DNA of 63,181 bases, taken from contig LSYV01000015.1 of NCBI GenBank assembly GCA_001584585.1, forward strand, positions 1,187,077 through 1,250,257, read 5' to 3'. Origin of the DNA: Gonium pectorale (lineage: Eukaryota; Chlorophyta; Chlorophyceae; Chlamydomonadales; Volvocaceae). The position numbers were made by a program, and so were the translations under genes. The notes beneath the pieces are model-generated. The model had not been told where the DNA came from. It did no database searches and saw only the letters and a program-made list of their open reading frames with translations. Each line of letters begins with the position of its first letter. Within the stretch, counting starts at the first letter, position 1. This document shows positions 49,101 through 60,306 of the stretch, in pieces.

Positions 49101-49751
49101 TAGGCCCCAGGCAGCCGAGCCCGTCACGGGGGTGCACGGAGCACATTGACAAGAAAGCCCGCAATTCAAGCATAGTTCCCGCAGCATGCCGTCCGATGGA
49201 TGACTGTCACATTGTGAAACACCACGGCGCAGAGACATCGTTTGATTCACTGGTATCTGTCTACTGTGGGGCCCGTGCGCCACCAGGATTGGCGAACCCT
49301 CGGGCTGGAGGCAGCACGCACGGATTACTGTGCCGCCTGCACGCCGCAGAGCCTCACCGTGGATCACGTTCGGTCTGCGAAAGCACACCACAAGCGCCGC
49401 GATGCACTTGTCGCGACCATCACCGCAACCTCGGGAGCTATGTGGGCTCCCAAACCAACGCACATGGAATACAGCCTGCCGGCAGTCGTTACGACATGAG
49501 AACTCCACTGGTCTACGCCTTGATGCACAGCACCCAGCCCTAGTTTCCCACTCTCACCCGATGGACCATACAGCTGCGAGATACAAGTAGCTCCACGGAG
49601 TAAAACCTTTCTTTCCTGCCTAATTTGGTCACTGGGTCCGAAGCTCCTCAGCGCGCGCAAGCTCGGTGTGGTCGCGCAGCATGCTGCGTTGCCACGCAAA
49701 GGGAACACACACCCGGCGCAATGGCCAGCCTGGCCGGATCGCTCGTCCGAC
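46115..49751. other. 3.6-kb spacer with one possible exon
   Basis: The region lies between the convergent protease and kinase genes and holds both 3' UTRs. TG-rich simple sequence lies near 46380-46640. A 14-15-bp tandem duplication sits at 47626-47654. The only coding-like stretch is 47757-48143 (listed separately). Elsewhere no family similarity or splice chain is visible. Confidence 0.4.
47757..48143 (+). CDS. Possible terminal exon or small gene, function unknown
   Basis: The plus frame is open for 128 codons and ends in AFFSPICPETRQPMPYQD and a stop; the second half is Ala/Gly-rich with high GC at third positions. An overlapping minus frame (48115-47663) starting MGCRVSGQM is equally open, so strand is uncertain. 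I cannot find upstream exons that would make a full gene. Low confidence. Confidence 0.22.
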   Translation: MVVFKNTGWLFCARRTPIPLSCFLAATAESTTRSEGPRTSRKLEKGRSVKDEPRPGGALAAALGAFGSKRATEGGAAGGAGGVTPAWPVNGGVAAAVVAAQRAKELAFFSPICPETRQPMPYQDHLVL

Positions 49752-52700
49752 TCAGCCGTTGTAGATGTCTGCCATGAGGCGTTCCTGCAGTTGAGGGGCG
49801 AAAGTCATCCAAGGAAACTTTGGCATGAGACATCAAACTAGTAATGATACACCATGCCATCGCCGACATCGCCTCGTCACCAATAGAGCTGCATTGCACG
49901 ACGGCCGAATGCGGTCATGGCCGTTGGCCGGTACTTACCGATGACTGATGCTCGCCAGTGTAATCGTCGGGCGGCATGTCCAGGTGCATGTTGGGCTCAG
50001 TCGTGATGGTCCTGTACAGCGTTCAAGGTGAACAGCAGTGACGTTCTTGAGCAAGTTACAGGGTTACAATTGGAAATGTCAGGAGCAGGCATAACACATA
50101 ATGCACCATCAAGTCTTGCCTGGCGGACCACCGCCGGAGGGACCATGGCCAACGCAAACCATCCGGCCCTCAAGTGCAACCGCTTCCCGCTCATTCCTAG
50201 ATGCGGGTAGCGCGCATGCAAGGGCGGCCAACTCGCGGGGTGAGGAGGGCACGTGGAAAAACCTCACCTCCTGATGACCTCAACCGCCACTACCTCCTGC
50301 TCGCACTCCACAAACCGTTCCATTGCCTCCTGGACCAGCGAGGCGTTCTGGCTGCGGTGCAGAGCGGCCATGACGCTGGGCTGGTTGCGGTACTTGTTCA
50401 CCTGAAGGAAGACGCTCAGGATGAGAAGTCAGCAAACTGGCACACAATGCATTTGCAGGGGATGTGTCAACGCGTCGCTTATATGCGCGCAAGCTTCGGC
50501 ACTGACAGGTCACAAATATCATGCGCCTGCGTTGCAACACCCATATGACCAGGGCCGACCCAGTCGCCCGTACCTTCTCGTTCTTAATGAGCAGGAGTGT
50601 AACTGGTCCCTTGGCTACCACGGTGCTGGGGAAGGGGTTCGGCTTGCCGTCAATGCACAGCTCGCCCACCACGCTGCCAGGCCCACGCGTAGTGATGAGC
50701 TGCATGGAGCCGCGCCGCTTTCGCCGCACTGCATGCTGCTTTGCGCGCAACACCATCTGCGCCATGCGCGAGTGCATTGAATCAGAGCGCTGGATAGCCT
50801 TCTGCGCCAGCTTGCTGGTCGTGGACCACTCCTGTGAACATACAAGATAGGCTTAAGGGGACATTCCAAGGAGCAATGAAGGACGGTCCGGCACAGGGGC
50901 CACAGTGCAAGCACGGGCTCCGCGCTAGGGCGCACTAGGGCGCGCATTCCCTTCTATATATGCTTTGCCCTACTGGCCCGAACGCTCTCACCCCGCTCCC
51001 CCCTGGAGCACTGTCCCCCCTGGAGCACGCACCGCAGCACCGCTGTCAAAACTGCTCTCGTGGGGCTTCGAACCCGCAATAGGGGCCAAATGGACTTCAT
51101 GCCCTATTATGCAATCTCTCACTATCCTAACGGCGCGCAGACCACCGCTCCAGGGGGGCGCCGGCCCACTGGCAAGTTCAGGTTTGTTATATGTTTTGCC
51201 CTACTAACGCACACCGTTGATACCGTTGGTACAGGAAGCCACATTTAGCGATGAATAGCAGTAATTTCCCGGTGGCAGGCCGGGTCCCCCAGCGTCGGGG
51301 GTACTGTAACGAAGTCTGTCTGTCTGATGAATATGACAATCAGAATAACGTGTTCGAGCAACTTGCCTGGATGGAAGAGCGGTCCAGCGGTCCACCTCCC
51401 GTGGAAGCCCCGAGGATGCGCGTGAGCATGGTGGTGGCGTTGTACGACGATGTGGAGTGGCGGCGCATGCGGTCCTTAACCCGCTGCGGATCATGAACAA
51501 AGGAGAGCGAACAAATGACTGGTGCGCTGTACCGCACAACTACAGCCAAAGAGACGGCCGGACCAACACAGCACTGTGAGCGGTTCTGAAAGGTGTACCA
51601 GCATCAAGTCAAGAAGCATTATGTGACAGCACATACTTTACGCGATCAAGAGAGCAGCGAAGTAATACAACTGCAGCGGGAGTAGCTTGCTACACTTACG
51701 TCCAGCTGTGCGTTGTACGGCATGTACGACGGCCCGTAAGGGTACTCGCCCCCCCCGCTGGAATCGCCTATCAGCGGCGACGTCCGGTCGACGTTCGTGT
51801 ACGCGTGGCGGACACCGTGGTGCGGCCGGCCATCCATCACAATCTGCCCCTCTTCCTCCTGCCCCTCGTCTTCCTCCTGCCCGCGCGTCGCATCGTGCCC
51901 GTCCGGGCGGCCGCCCGCGGACGTCATGACTGCGCCGCCGCCACCAGGCAAGATGCGGTTCCGGTCGCGTTGGGCCGGATCTGCAATGTTGTCGAGGGTC
52001 ACCGACCTCCGCATCTGCCCGCGCAAGCGCACGCGGCCGACCGGGTGCGCGGGCCTCATCGACGGTGATGGGGGCGTGGGCCCCTGCACACCCATACCGC
52101 CGTGCACGGCCCCCTCGCCGACAACGACGCCATCGAACGCGCCCCTAGGCGGCGACGGCGACATCGGCTCGACGACGCCGCCCGGCAGGCCCCCGCTTAT
52201 CTGCAGGGGCGCAGGCCTCTCGCGCCGCCAGCCTGCGCGCGCGGGGGCATGCATGCTGATATCGGCGTTGCTGATGATGCTATCGTTACTGCCGGGTTTG
52301 CCGCTGTCGCCGCTCCCCTCCGCCACGACCTCCCCAAAAGCTGTGAGCACTGGCGGCCTGTTTACGGCGTCGTTGCTGTGCACGCGGCTGATGGACCCCC
52401 CTGGCGAGACCGAGCCGGGCGGCCCCGAAGGAATGGCTGCTGCTCCCACGATGATGCCCGCTCCCCCCAGCCGCCGCTTACTAGACGCGCCGCCGGCTGT
52501 AACGCTGAGGCGGCGGGACTCCGTGGGTGATAAGAAGAGCAGGTCCTCCTCGGCCTCCTTTTCCTTTTCCCTTCCTTTGGCCTTGTGCGACTTGGGCGGG
52601 GTAGGCGGGGACGGCTGCTGGGACGTTGGCGGGAGCGGGATGCGGCTCTTGAAGCTGAGCTGGTCTGGCGGTACGGCTGCCCCACCAGCGGAAGCGGACC

Positions 52701-55700
52701 CCGCTAGCATGGCGCTGGCTGAGGCATGCGGCCCTAGGTGGGAGCTGCTGCGGCGGCCAGCGGAGACCGGGTGCGGGTTGTCGCTGCCTCGGGACTGAGC
52801 GTCGTGCTGAGGCCCATTCTCGTCGGAGTCCATGGATGAGCGATGTGCCCTGCAAGGGCCACAAGCCAGGGCAAGGAATGAATTTCGTCAATTGCAGGTA
52901 TGTAACCGATATCAGCAGGGCGTGTATATCAGGGCTACTACTTGCTACTAGCTGAAGGCATGTGGCAGAGACGGACACATTTGGGAACGCGTAAAGACCA
53001 CACACATTGTTTTGCCCGCACAGAGCGATTGACGATCCTTTGCGGAGCACCCAATCCCCACCTGTTCGAAGCTGCGCGGCCGAGAAGCGCAATCCGCCCG
53101 GGTGTTAAGGATGGGCTCCCCAGATTTGACTCGGTTGCGGACAGTCGGCTCGGTAGACGCCTCCCCCCGCTATCCTTTCTGCAGCATGAGCATGACGATC
53201 GGGTGCGTGAAGCAGCAGCAAAGGCAGAGTTGCATCAGCGCTCAAGCAAAGCGCCAAGCTACCCTGCCGTAGCCACAACTTGTCTCATAAGGCGAGAGTA
53301 TGAACCCCACCTCGACAGCCTTGGATTGAAACTGGGCTCCTGCGTCAGCTGCCGCCGGCTGGCCTGGGGCGATGTGTGCGGTGGCGACGGCACCATAAAT
53401 GGCGACTGGGCCTGGGGCGCAGCAGCGGCCTGCTCCTCAACCGTATCCCCTCCCGTGCCGGGACTGGGCTGCTCAGCGCTTTCGCGTCCCTGCAGTTCCC
53501 TTTCAAGCGTGTCTGCCGCGTTGCTGCAAGAGAGGCCTAGCGGCGAGGGGTTGATGGTGCCAAGAGACCCGCCCATGCTGGTGTAGCTCGGGAGCCGCGC
53601 CGCCAGGCCGCCGCCATTGTAGGAAGGTCGCCTGTGAGTTCCCGAGACGCCCACGAGCATTGCCGGGCCTGGAGCCCCGCCTCCCGACGTGCCCGGCGGC
53701 GGCATATGTCGCGGCGACATTACTTGGCTGTTGTTCCGCGGGGAAAGGACGGTGCTGTTGGTGCCCACAGTCCCGCCACCGGCGCTCCCGATGGGCGTGC
53801 TGACAGAGTGGGAGGGTGTGCGGCTGTGCTGGCGGCTGTGGGCTCGGCTCGAGCCAGGCGGGAGCAGGTGAGCGAGGTGGTGGGGCAGGGGCGGCTGGCC
53901 TGGAGTGCCCGGCGGCGGCATGGAGCGGTGAGGCATGAGCGCCATTGGCAGCGGCTGCGAGGCCGAAGCGTGCGAGTAGGTCTGCGCCGGCGTTTCGCTC
54001 ATGGCGCGACTAGTCCGGTGCACGCCCAAGGACTGGCTAGCGTAGCGGGGCGCCAGGATGGTGGAGTGGTTCCGAGGCGCCAGTGTTTGGCTGCCATGGC
54101 GGGGCGTTACAGCCGTGGAGTGGTGTCGCGGCGTGATAGTTGGGCTTGAACCCAAAGGTGACACCCTGTTGGATAAAACGCCCGGACTTAAAAAAGAGCC
54201 GTGCCGTGGCAGGCACCGGATAAATCACGTACGGCAGGTTAAGATGCAATCCAGGCCCAAGCAATGGTCATTGGACAACATGCAATCACCAAAGGGTTCA
54301 ATCCCCACGCCAGCCGTGCACAAGGGCAATATACTAGACCCCAGCGCACCTGTCGGACAACCGAGATCCAAACAACGCCATGAAGCCGTCCATGCCCTTC
54401 TGCTCCTCTGCCGCTTCTTCGTCGTTCTCCTCTCCTTGCCCCTCCTCCCCGCCGCTGCCCTCCCCCTCCTCGCCAACGATGCCGCTCCCGGGGCTCCTGT
54501 CCATGTGGGTACACGTTTCGACGTTAGAGCACAGGGACATGTTCCCTTCTGTGCAAGACACGCAAGCCGAACAAAGGTGTCACGGCATGGCACACTACGG
54601 GTGATCCACAGTACGCAATGGACGTAACTTTTAACAGGTGCATGTCCGGGCGTCACTGCAGGCCACTCACTACTGGCCGATCCATGAAGGGAGCAGAAGC
54701 TTCCAGACCCTAAACGGTCCAGACATTGCAACCCAAGCGGCACGTGAGCAGTTCCCGGCGCACCGCCTGCAGTCCAGGGCGTTAGCCGTAGCCGTCACCA
54801 CCGCCTCATCCTCCTCGTCGTCCTCGTCGTCGATTGCATCCGCAAAGTCCTCATCGGCCACCAGTTTCTTCTCCGACGGCATGAGCATCATGTCCACGAA
54901 GCCGTCCTGCACGTAGTACAGGCCCTCAGGCAGCTGCCCTTGCCTGTGGGCCACAACCGCGATTATGAAAGAATGTTACATGCACGAGAACTCAAGGGAA
55001 GCTTTTCCACCGGTGTAGCGCTGCTGGAAAGGGCCGTCTGCAATCCATCATCTCCAGACATTCGCTCCTGCAGCACGAACTTTCTGCTCCAGCCCCGAGG
55101 ACTCCTGGTTTTGGTATGTTCAAAAGGTCAATGGGTCAGGGCTGTTAGCCAGGGCTCTTCACGACCGCCGCCACAGCTTGGCAAACCTGAAGCCAGCACA
55201 AGGCCGAAATTCAACACTTACGAGATTATGACCTCGCCGTCTTTGAAGTGGCGGACCTCCGCGTCGGGGACCAGTTTCCGCATGTCAACAGGTTCTGGAG
55301 GTGCTGCTAGCGGCACCGTTGACGGCATGGGCCGCTTCGCACCAGACTCTGCAGGCGCAGGTCCCGAAAAGAGGATGCCTCATCAGGACGCACATCATGG
55401 ATATGGGTCAGTGCAACGAAGGCCTCACCGTTCCTCTTGCGCATCGCCTCAAACACACGCTGGACGGCACGCTCGTTGGAGGTCTGCAGCACCGGCAGCG
55501 CTCCACCGCGCGTGACCCAGGGGTGCGCGGGGATCTCCTCCAGGCTGATGCGCTGGGCCGGATCCTTCTGCAGCAGCCGATCCAGAAGGTCCTGACAGGA
55601 CACGGCCAGCCACAGTACGGTCAGCCTCAGCCAGGTCCTCCATGCCCAGGACACATGCCCAGGACACACAAACATCAGGCCAACTGACGGGCTGAATCCG

Positions 55701-58090
55701 TGACGCCCCACAATATGATGGTCAGATGCGGCAGAATCGGTCTGGCAAAGCTTCCGCACTAGGGCTTCCGTTTTACCTTGAGCTCCGACGACACGGGGAT
55801 GTCCTCCGGAAACTGCAGCTCTCCTTGCTGAATGCTTTCGTAGATTTGATAGGTGGTGCCGCCCGTGAAGGGTGGCTTCCCAAAAACGAACATGTACAGG
55901 CAGATCCCAAGTGCCCAAATGTCGCCGGGGAAGCCGTTGAACTGCTTCCCTGCGGTTCGACATCAAAAGCACTTTCAGCATACTGCCACGCAGCAAATAA
56001 CGGGCTTGCTTATATGCACAAGCTGCTCAGACGCCCATCTGTCCCAGCCCACGGCACTTACCCTGGCACATCTCCGGAGCCATGAAGCTGGGCGTGCCCG
56101 CTGTAGCGAAGATCATGTCTGACTTCTCGCAAAACCGAGCGGACCCAAAATCCGAGATCTTAACCTTCCCGGAGCTGCTCATCAAGAGGTTGTCGGGCTT
56201 CAGGTCACCATGTACGATCCTAGAGGAGGGACCCCACACAGCCGCGTTGGAAAAGGACAAGCGGGTAAGGTTCTGCAGGCAAGGGTGTAGCACAGCAAAT
56301 CCCATATTGCACATTGCTCTTGCACCGGGCGGCCCAGTCCTTGTTGAAGCTGTACGTCCCCTGCGGAGCCGGTCAGCCCAGGTCGTCATTACCTGTTGAA
56401 GTGCAGGTACTCCAGTCCCTTCACGACATCACGGAAGTACTTGACCGCCGTCGACTCTTGGATGGGCACCTAGCAAGCCAAGTAGGACACTTCTAAGCGC
56501 AGATGCACAGCTGGCAGCGCAACGGTACACAAATGCACATCCAGGAGGCAGTGGGTTGACCTGCGTGAACTTGGCTGGGAGATTGCAAGCCAACCCAGTT
56601 GCTGGGACAAGTGCGACGGGCACCTGACAGAGCACCGAACGGTGACGAAGCAAGGGCTTGAATGTTAGCCTGAACCCAAACCGGAAGCCCGTCTTGCGCC
56701 GATCGTTTGCACCAGTCGTCGCACGAAAACCCACAAGTTGGCTGGTGCAGGAGATTGCAATAGGACATGTTCAGCGACACACCTTCTGGGTGGGGCTGCT
56801 ACCCGCTAGCACGCAGCCGCCCTCCACGTATTCCATCGTCATCAGTAGCTTATTGTTGCTGGGGTCGTGAATAACCTCGTACAGCTTCACCACGTTGGGA
56901 TGGTCCAGCTCCTTCATGACCGCAATCTCATTGCTGTACTCATCCTGTTAGGTAAGATGGAACGCATTCGCCTCGCGCGTTGCAAAGCCGCACTTCTCTC
57001 CTATGCGCATAGTACCCAACGCGCCTTACCGTCATGCCGTTGGGAGTACGCGGGCTGGCGACAGGACTGGAGCCCCGTTGCCCGTCCGACTGGCTTTGCG
57101 ACATGCCCACGTTCCGCATCATATTGGCCACGGCCCGCGGCTCGGCCAGATACGACTGCCGCCGCATGCGGCGCTTATGGATGACCTGCGGCATCGCGCA
57201 GGGCCAGGTATCAGGTTTACCCTCACCTTGTTCTGTGCACCAGCGACGAATGGGATTTTGAACGCTCCGAGCAGCACCCAGTACTTTTGCAATCTCTAAA
57301 TGAGCCGGGCGCTTTTGGGCGTGGTACAAGCGCAGACGCCGGCACCGCACGGGTATAGAGGCGCAGCGCAACACTCGACTGCCCACACCAGCAGGAAGCG
57401 CTTGTACTCGCCTTCATGGCATACAGCATGTCGTCCTGCGTGTTATACACCAGCTTGACGGTGCCGTGTGCGCCCTTCCCCAGGTCCTTGATGATAAGGT
57501 ACTGGTTGATGAACACGTTGCCCTGCAAAACCCAACGGAGCACGCTCAATAGCTGGGTACACCACGGTACACCGCCGGGCTGCACGCCAAACCTTCAGGT
57601 GATCAATCACCAAACGCGATGTTTCGATGACTCCGTCGCCCCCGTTCTGGCGTGTGCGCGACGCGACGCGCACATCATAGCTGCCCGTCCGCGCTACCGG
57701 CACTAGTGACACCGATGAGAGCGATGGCGACGGCACGCCCCTCGATGAGCCTGCGTGCAGTAAGCACGTCTGTACGCAGCTTGGGAGGGCGAGCCGTCCG
57801 CAAACTCACCGTACCGCCCGCTGAAGACCGGGGGCCCCGCAAACTCGCCGCTGGCCCGCGCTGCCGCCGAGGGCCTGACCGTAGACCGAGTATCCCGGTC
57901 GTCTACATCCGCTGAGGTGTTGGAAAAGCGGCTGCACGCAGAAAGATAGCCTCATCACGCCCCGGTCGCAAGGTCGACCCTGACCAGGACCAGCATCCGC
58001 TGCTTCTATGCCTTACATGTCGATGTGCTGCTCTCCTTGCTCATCGTCCTCCTCCTTGGGGACGGGGATACTGCTGCAGCAATTGCCCAT
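49752..58090 (-). CDS. CaMKK/SnAK-type Ser/Thr kinase fused to a split cyclic-nucleotide-binding-like domain, 1,475 aa
   Basis: Twenty exons: 58090-58017, 57931-57810, 57750-57593, 57522-57412, 57185-57030, 56944-56783, 56469-56393, 56219-56062, 55949-55777, 55591-55429, 55348-55222, 54943-54764, 54496-54350, 54165-53311, 52849-51700, 51483-51367, 50831-50574, 50401-50268, 50011-49939, 49784-49752; 4,428 nt. The N-terminus MGNCCSS predicts myristoylation and palmitoylation. Kinase (~120-450): GKGAHGTV loop, YAMK lysine, a ~40-residue Ser/Pro insert where CaMKKs carry the RP insert, VHGDLKPDNLL (HGD as in plant GRIK/SnAK), DFGSAR, GTPSFMAPE, HPWVTRGG. Residues ~465-520 give the first half of a cNMP fold (HFKDGEVII, GLYYVQDGFVDMML); ~1335-1400 give the second (GPGSVVGELCIDG, STVVAKGPVTLLLI). 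Between lie ~800 disordered residues. The family phosphorylates SnRK1/AMPK-type kinases; that target is inference. Two introns have GC donors. Confidence 0.92.
50957..51205. mobile_element. Candidate short non-autonomous element (SINE- or MITE-like) in a kinase intron
   Basis: Direct repeats of 18 bp with one mismatch (50957-50974 and 51188-51205) bracket 213 bases in intron 16 of the kinase gene, like a target-site duplication. Inside, CCCCCCTGGAGC occurs twice near the left (50998 and 51015) and once inverted near the right (51147-51158). On the minus strand, 51074-51064 reads GGTTCGAAGCC, a good match to a tRNA-type pol III B box. The first signs fit a MITE, the last a tRNA-derived SINE. 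Copy number elsewhere would decide. Confidence 0.42.
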
Positions 58091-58446
58091 ACTTGCGGCT
58101 CTTCTTAGCCTATCCTCGGCCTCTCCTACCCACTACATCTCAGGAAGGTAGCCAGCCCGATTCGAAACTAAAGAAAGCACCGCAAGTGCATTTCTCAAAG
58201 CAGGTAACAAGCGCGTCTGCTCATGGCGTGGTTTCTGTTTAGGCGTCCATTGCTTCCTAGTTGCATGTTGCCGGGTCCGTGGAGGTGCGAGCGACGGAGC
58301 GACGAGATACGACAACTCACTTCTTCCTTTCACAAAATGTATTCCCGGTGATTCCCCTGCACTGCATTCGTTGCGTAGCATACTTCTGATCCTTCTACAC
58401 ACGCCTAATTCACAACCCGGGTCCCCAGCTGTTCCGCGCGTGAGAG
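58091..58446. promoter_or_regulatory. Shared divergent promoter region of the kinase and PSMA6
   Basis: Only 356 bases separate the two start codons, so both promoters and 5' UTRs overlap here. No TATA box or named element is clear. Confidence 0.5.
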
Positions 58447-60306
58447 ATGTCGCGAGGGGGCTCGGGGTATGACCGGCACATCACAATCTTTAGTCCAGAG
58501 GGACGACTTTTTCAAGTTGGTGAGCGAGCACCCCGACACTGCAGATCTCGGCTTACATGAGGGCGCTCCCTTTCGCTGTGGGACCACCAGCGTCACAGCC
58601 ATATTGTGCCGATGCAGAGTATGCGTTCAAGGCCGCCCGGACCGCTGGCGTGACCAGTATTGGCGTCAGGGGCAAGGACTCAGTGGTGTTTGTCACGCAG
58701 AAGAAGGTGCAGGTACGCCTACCCGCGCTCAGGGCCCGTGCTCCGGAGGGGGGGCGATTCCGATTGCGGGTTGGGCGCTGCTCGCAGGACAAGCTCATAG
58801 ACCCCAGCAGCGTAACACGGCTCTTCAAGATAACCAAGTACATTGGCATGCTGGTAACTGGCCTGCCCGGTAAGACTTGATAGCCGCAGGCGGGTGGAGG
58901 GGCCCTAGGCCAGCAAGGGGGCGCAAGGGCTAGGTTAGGTAACACCCTGAGATGACCTTCGCACCGGGAGGCCCTGAGGGGGGTCTCTTGAGTGCAACGG
59001 CGCGCACTTGCTTCATTGAAGCTATGGGCAATATGGGCATAGTCAAGGGCGGGTGTCGGCGCTCATCCATTCCATACGACGTTCCCAGCGGGTGAACTTG
59101 CCCGTGCACCTACTAACAGTGAGGTTGCATCCGAACTCTTTGGCATGATGCCACTGGCGTTCTTTCCATACGCCTGCAGCGGATACACGTGCGATCGTGC
59201 AACAGACGCGGCAGCAAGCAGCTGAGTTCCGCTTCAAGTACGGATACGAGGTACCGGTGGACTTCCTGGCGCGTGTGCTCGCGGACAAGGCGCAGGTGTA
59301 CACGCAGGTGTGCTCGTCGGCTTTCATCACGACGTGTCAACACCTGTTTGCGTAAAGGCTCGCATGCACTGACACCATGGCCCTATCCAACCGCTGACCC
59401 TATGTAGCACGCCTACATGCGACCCCTGGGCGTTGTGTCCATGCTGATCGGCATCGATGAGGAGCGTGGGCCACAGCTCTTCAAGGTGGACCCTGCCGGC
59501 TACTACGTGGGATACAAGGTAAGCTCGGAGGCTCAGGATCAGTTCTCAAGTGGCTGACAGGAACGTGGTATTGTGGTGCTTGTTCTTGGTGGCTGTCAGC
59601 GATGATGTCCTTGCTAGATACTTGGAACAACGACCTTGGGTTCTATTACCTACTTGTACGCACTTTCCTCCAGGCCACCGCCGTGGGGGTGAAGGAGACG
59701 GAGGCGCACAACTTCCTGGAGAAAAAGTTCAAGGGGAACCCCGCGCTCAGCTACGAGGAGGCAGTCACCACCGCGATCGCCGCGCTGCAGGTGAGCGCTT
59801 CGGGCGGTATCCCATGCATGCGCGCGTGCAGTGTGTTTCTGAATGACGTAAAGGTCGGCGCGCTGTGATACGCTTGCAGCCACGTTGGCCATACATGGCC
59901 TATACGCGGAAGCGCCAGATTCCGCCCGTATATGTTTGAGGGCTGATACCGTAGAACAGGTAGAGGTGGGGGTACTTTTTTCACCAAGACAGCCTCCCTA
60001 CGGAGCAGGGGCCGCTGGAGCAGCGTCCCTGTTGGATAAGTCGTGCCTCCGAAGTGGCATACCATGCTTGCGCGTGCATAGCATTCCCGCTGTGCCCGCA
60101 AGCTGAACGGTCGGCCAGGTTTGTCGTTTTTTTTCCATTGGCTCGCTCGGCCTGGCATGCAGGGTGTCCTCAGCGAGGAGTTCAAGGCAGCGGACCTGGA
60201 GGTTGGCGTCGTCCGCGACGGCCCAGAGGGCAATGACAGGGCGTTCCGCATTCTCTCAAACGAGGAGGTGGAGCATTTCCTAACGGTCATATCCGAACGC
60301 GATTAG
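58447..60306 (+). CDS. PSMA6: 20S proteasome subunit alpha type-6
   Basis: Seven exons: 58447-58519, 58618-58712, 58788-58869, 59180-59307, 59408-59518, 59674-59790 and 60163-60306; 750 nt, 249 residues (animal PSMA6 has 246). It is one of seven alpha subunits of the outer ring that gates the 20S proteolytic chamber in cytosol and nucleus. Visible family marks: the alpha-subunit N-terminal signature [20 protein letters not shown] continuing into YAFKA, then [17 protein letters not shown], the LFKITKYIG strand, YKYGYE-like [41 protein letters not shown] and the C-terminal [14 protein letters not shown]. As expected for an alpha subunit there is no catalytic N-terminal threonine. A TGTAA at 60848-60852 may end the transcript. 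Confidence 0.98.

Noticed and set aside
51064..51074. A functional tRNA gene around the B-box-like sequence
   Set aside because: No cloverleaf, acceptor stem or clear A box at normal spacing; treated only as part of a candidate repeat element.
55301..55428. Continuation of kinase exon 10 into HIHDVRPDE and a stop
   Set aside because: An upstream GTGAGG donor (55428) gives a normal 80-base intron and the correct phase into the cNMP-like domain; the read-through ends in a stop, and the alternative donor would need an intron of under 50 bases.
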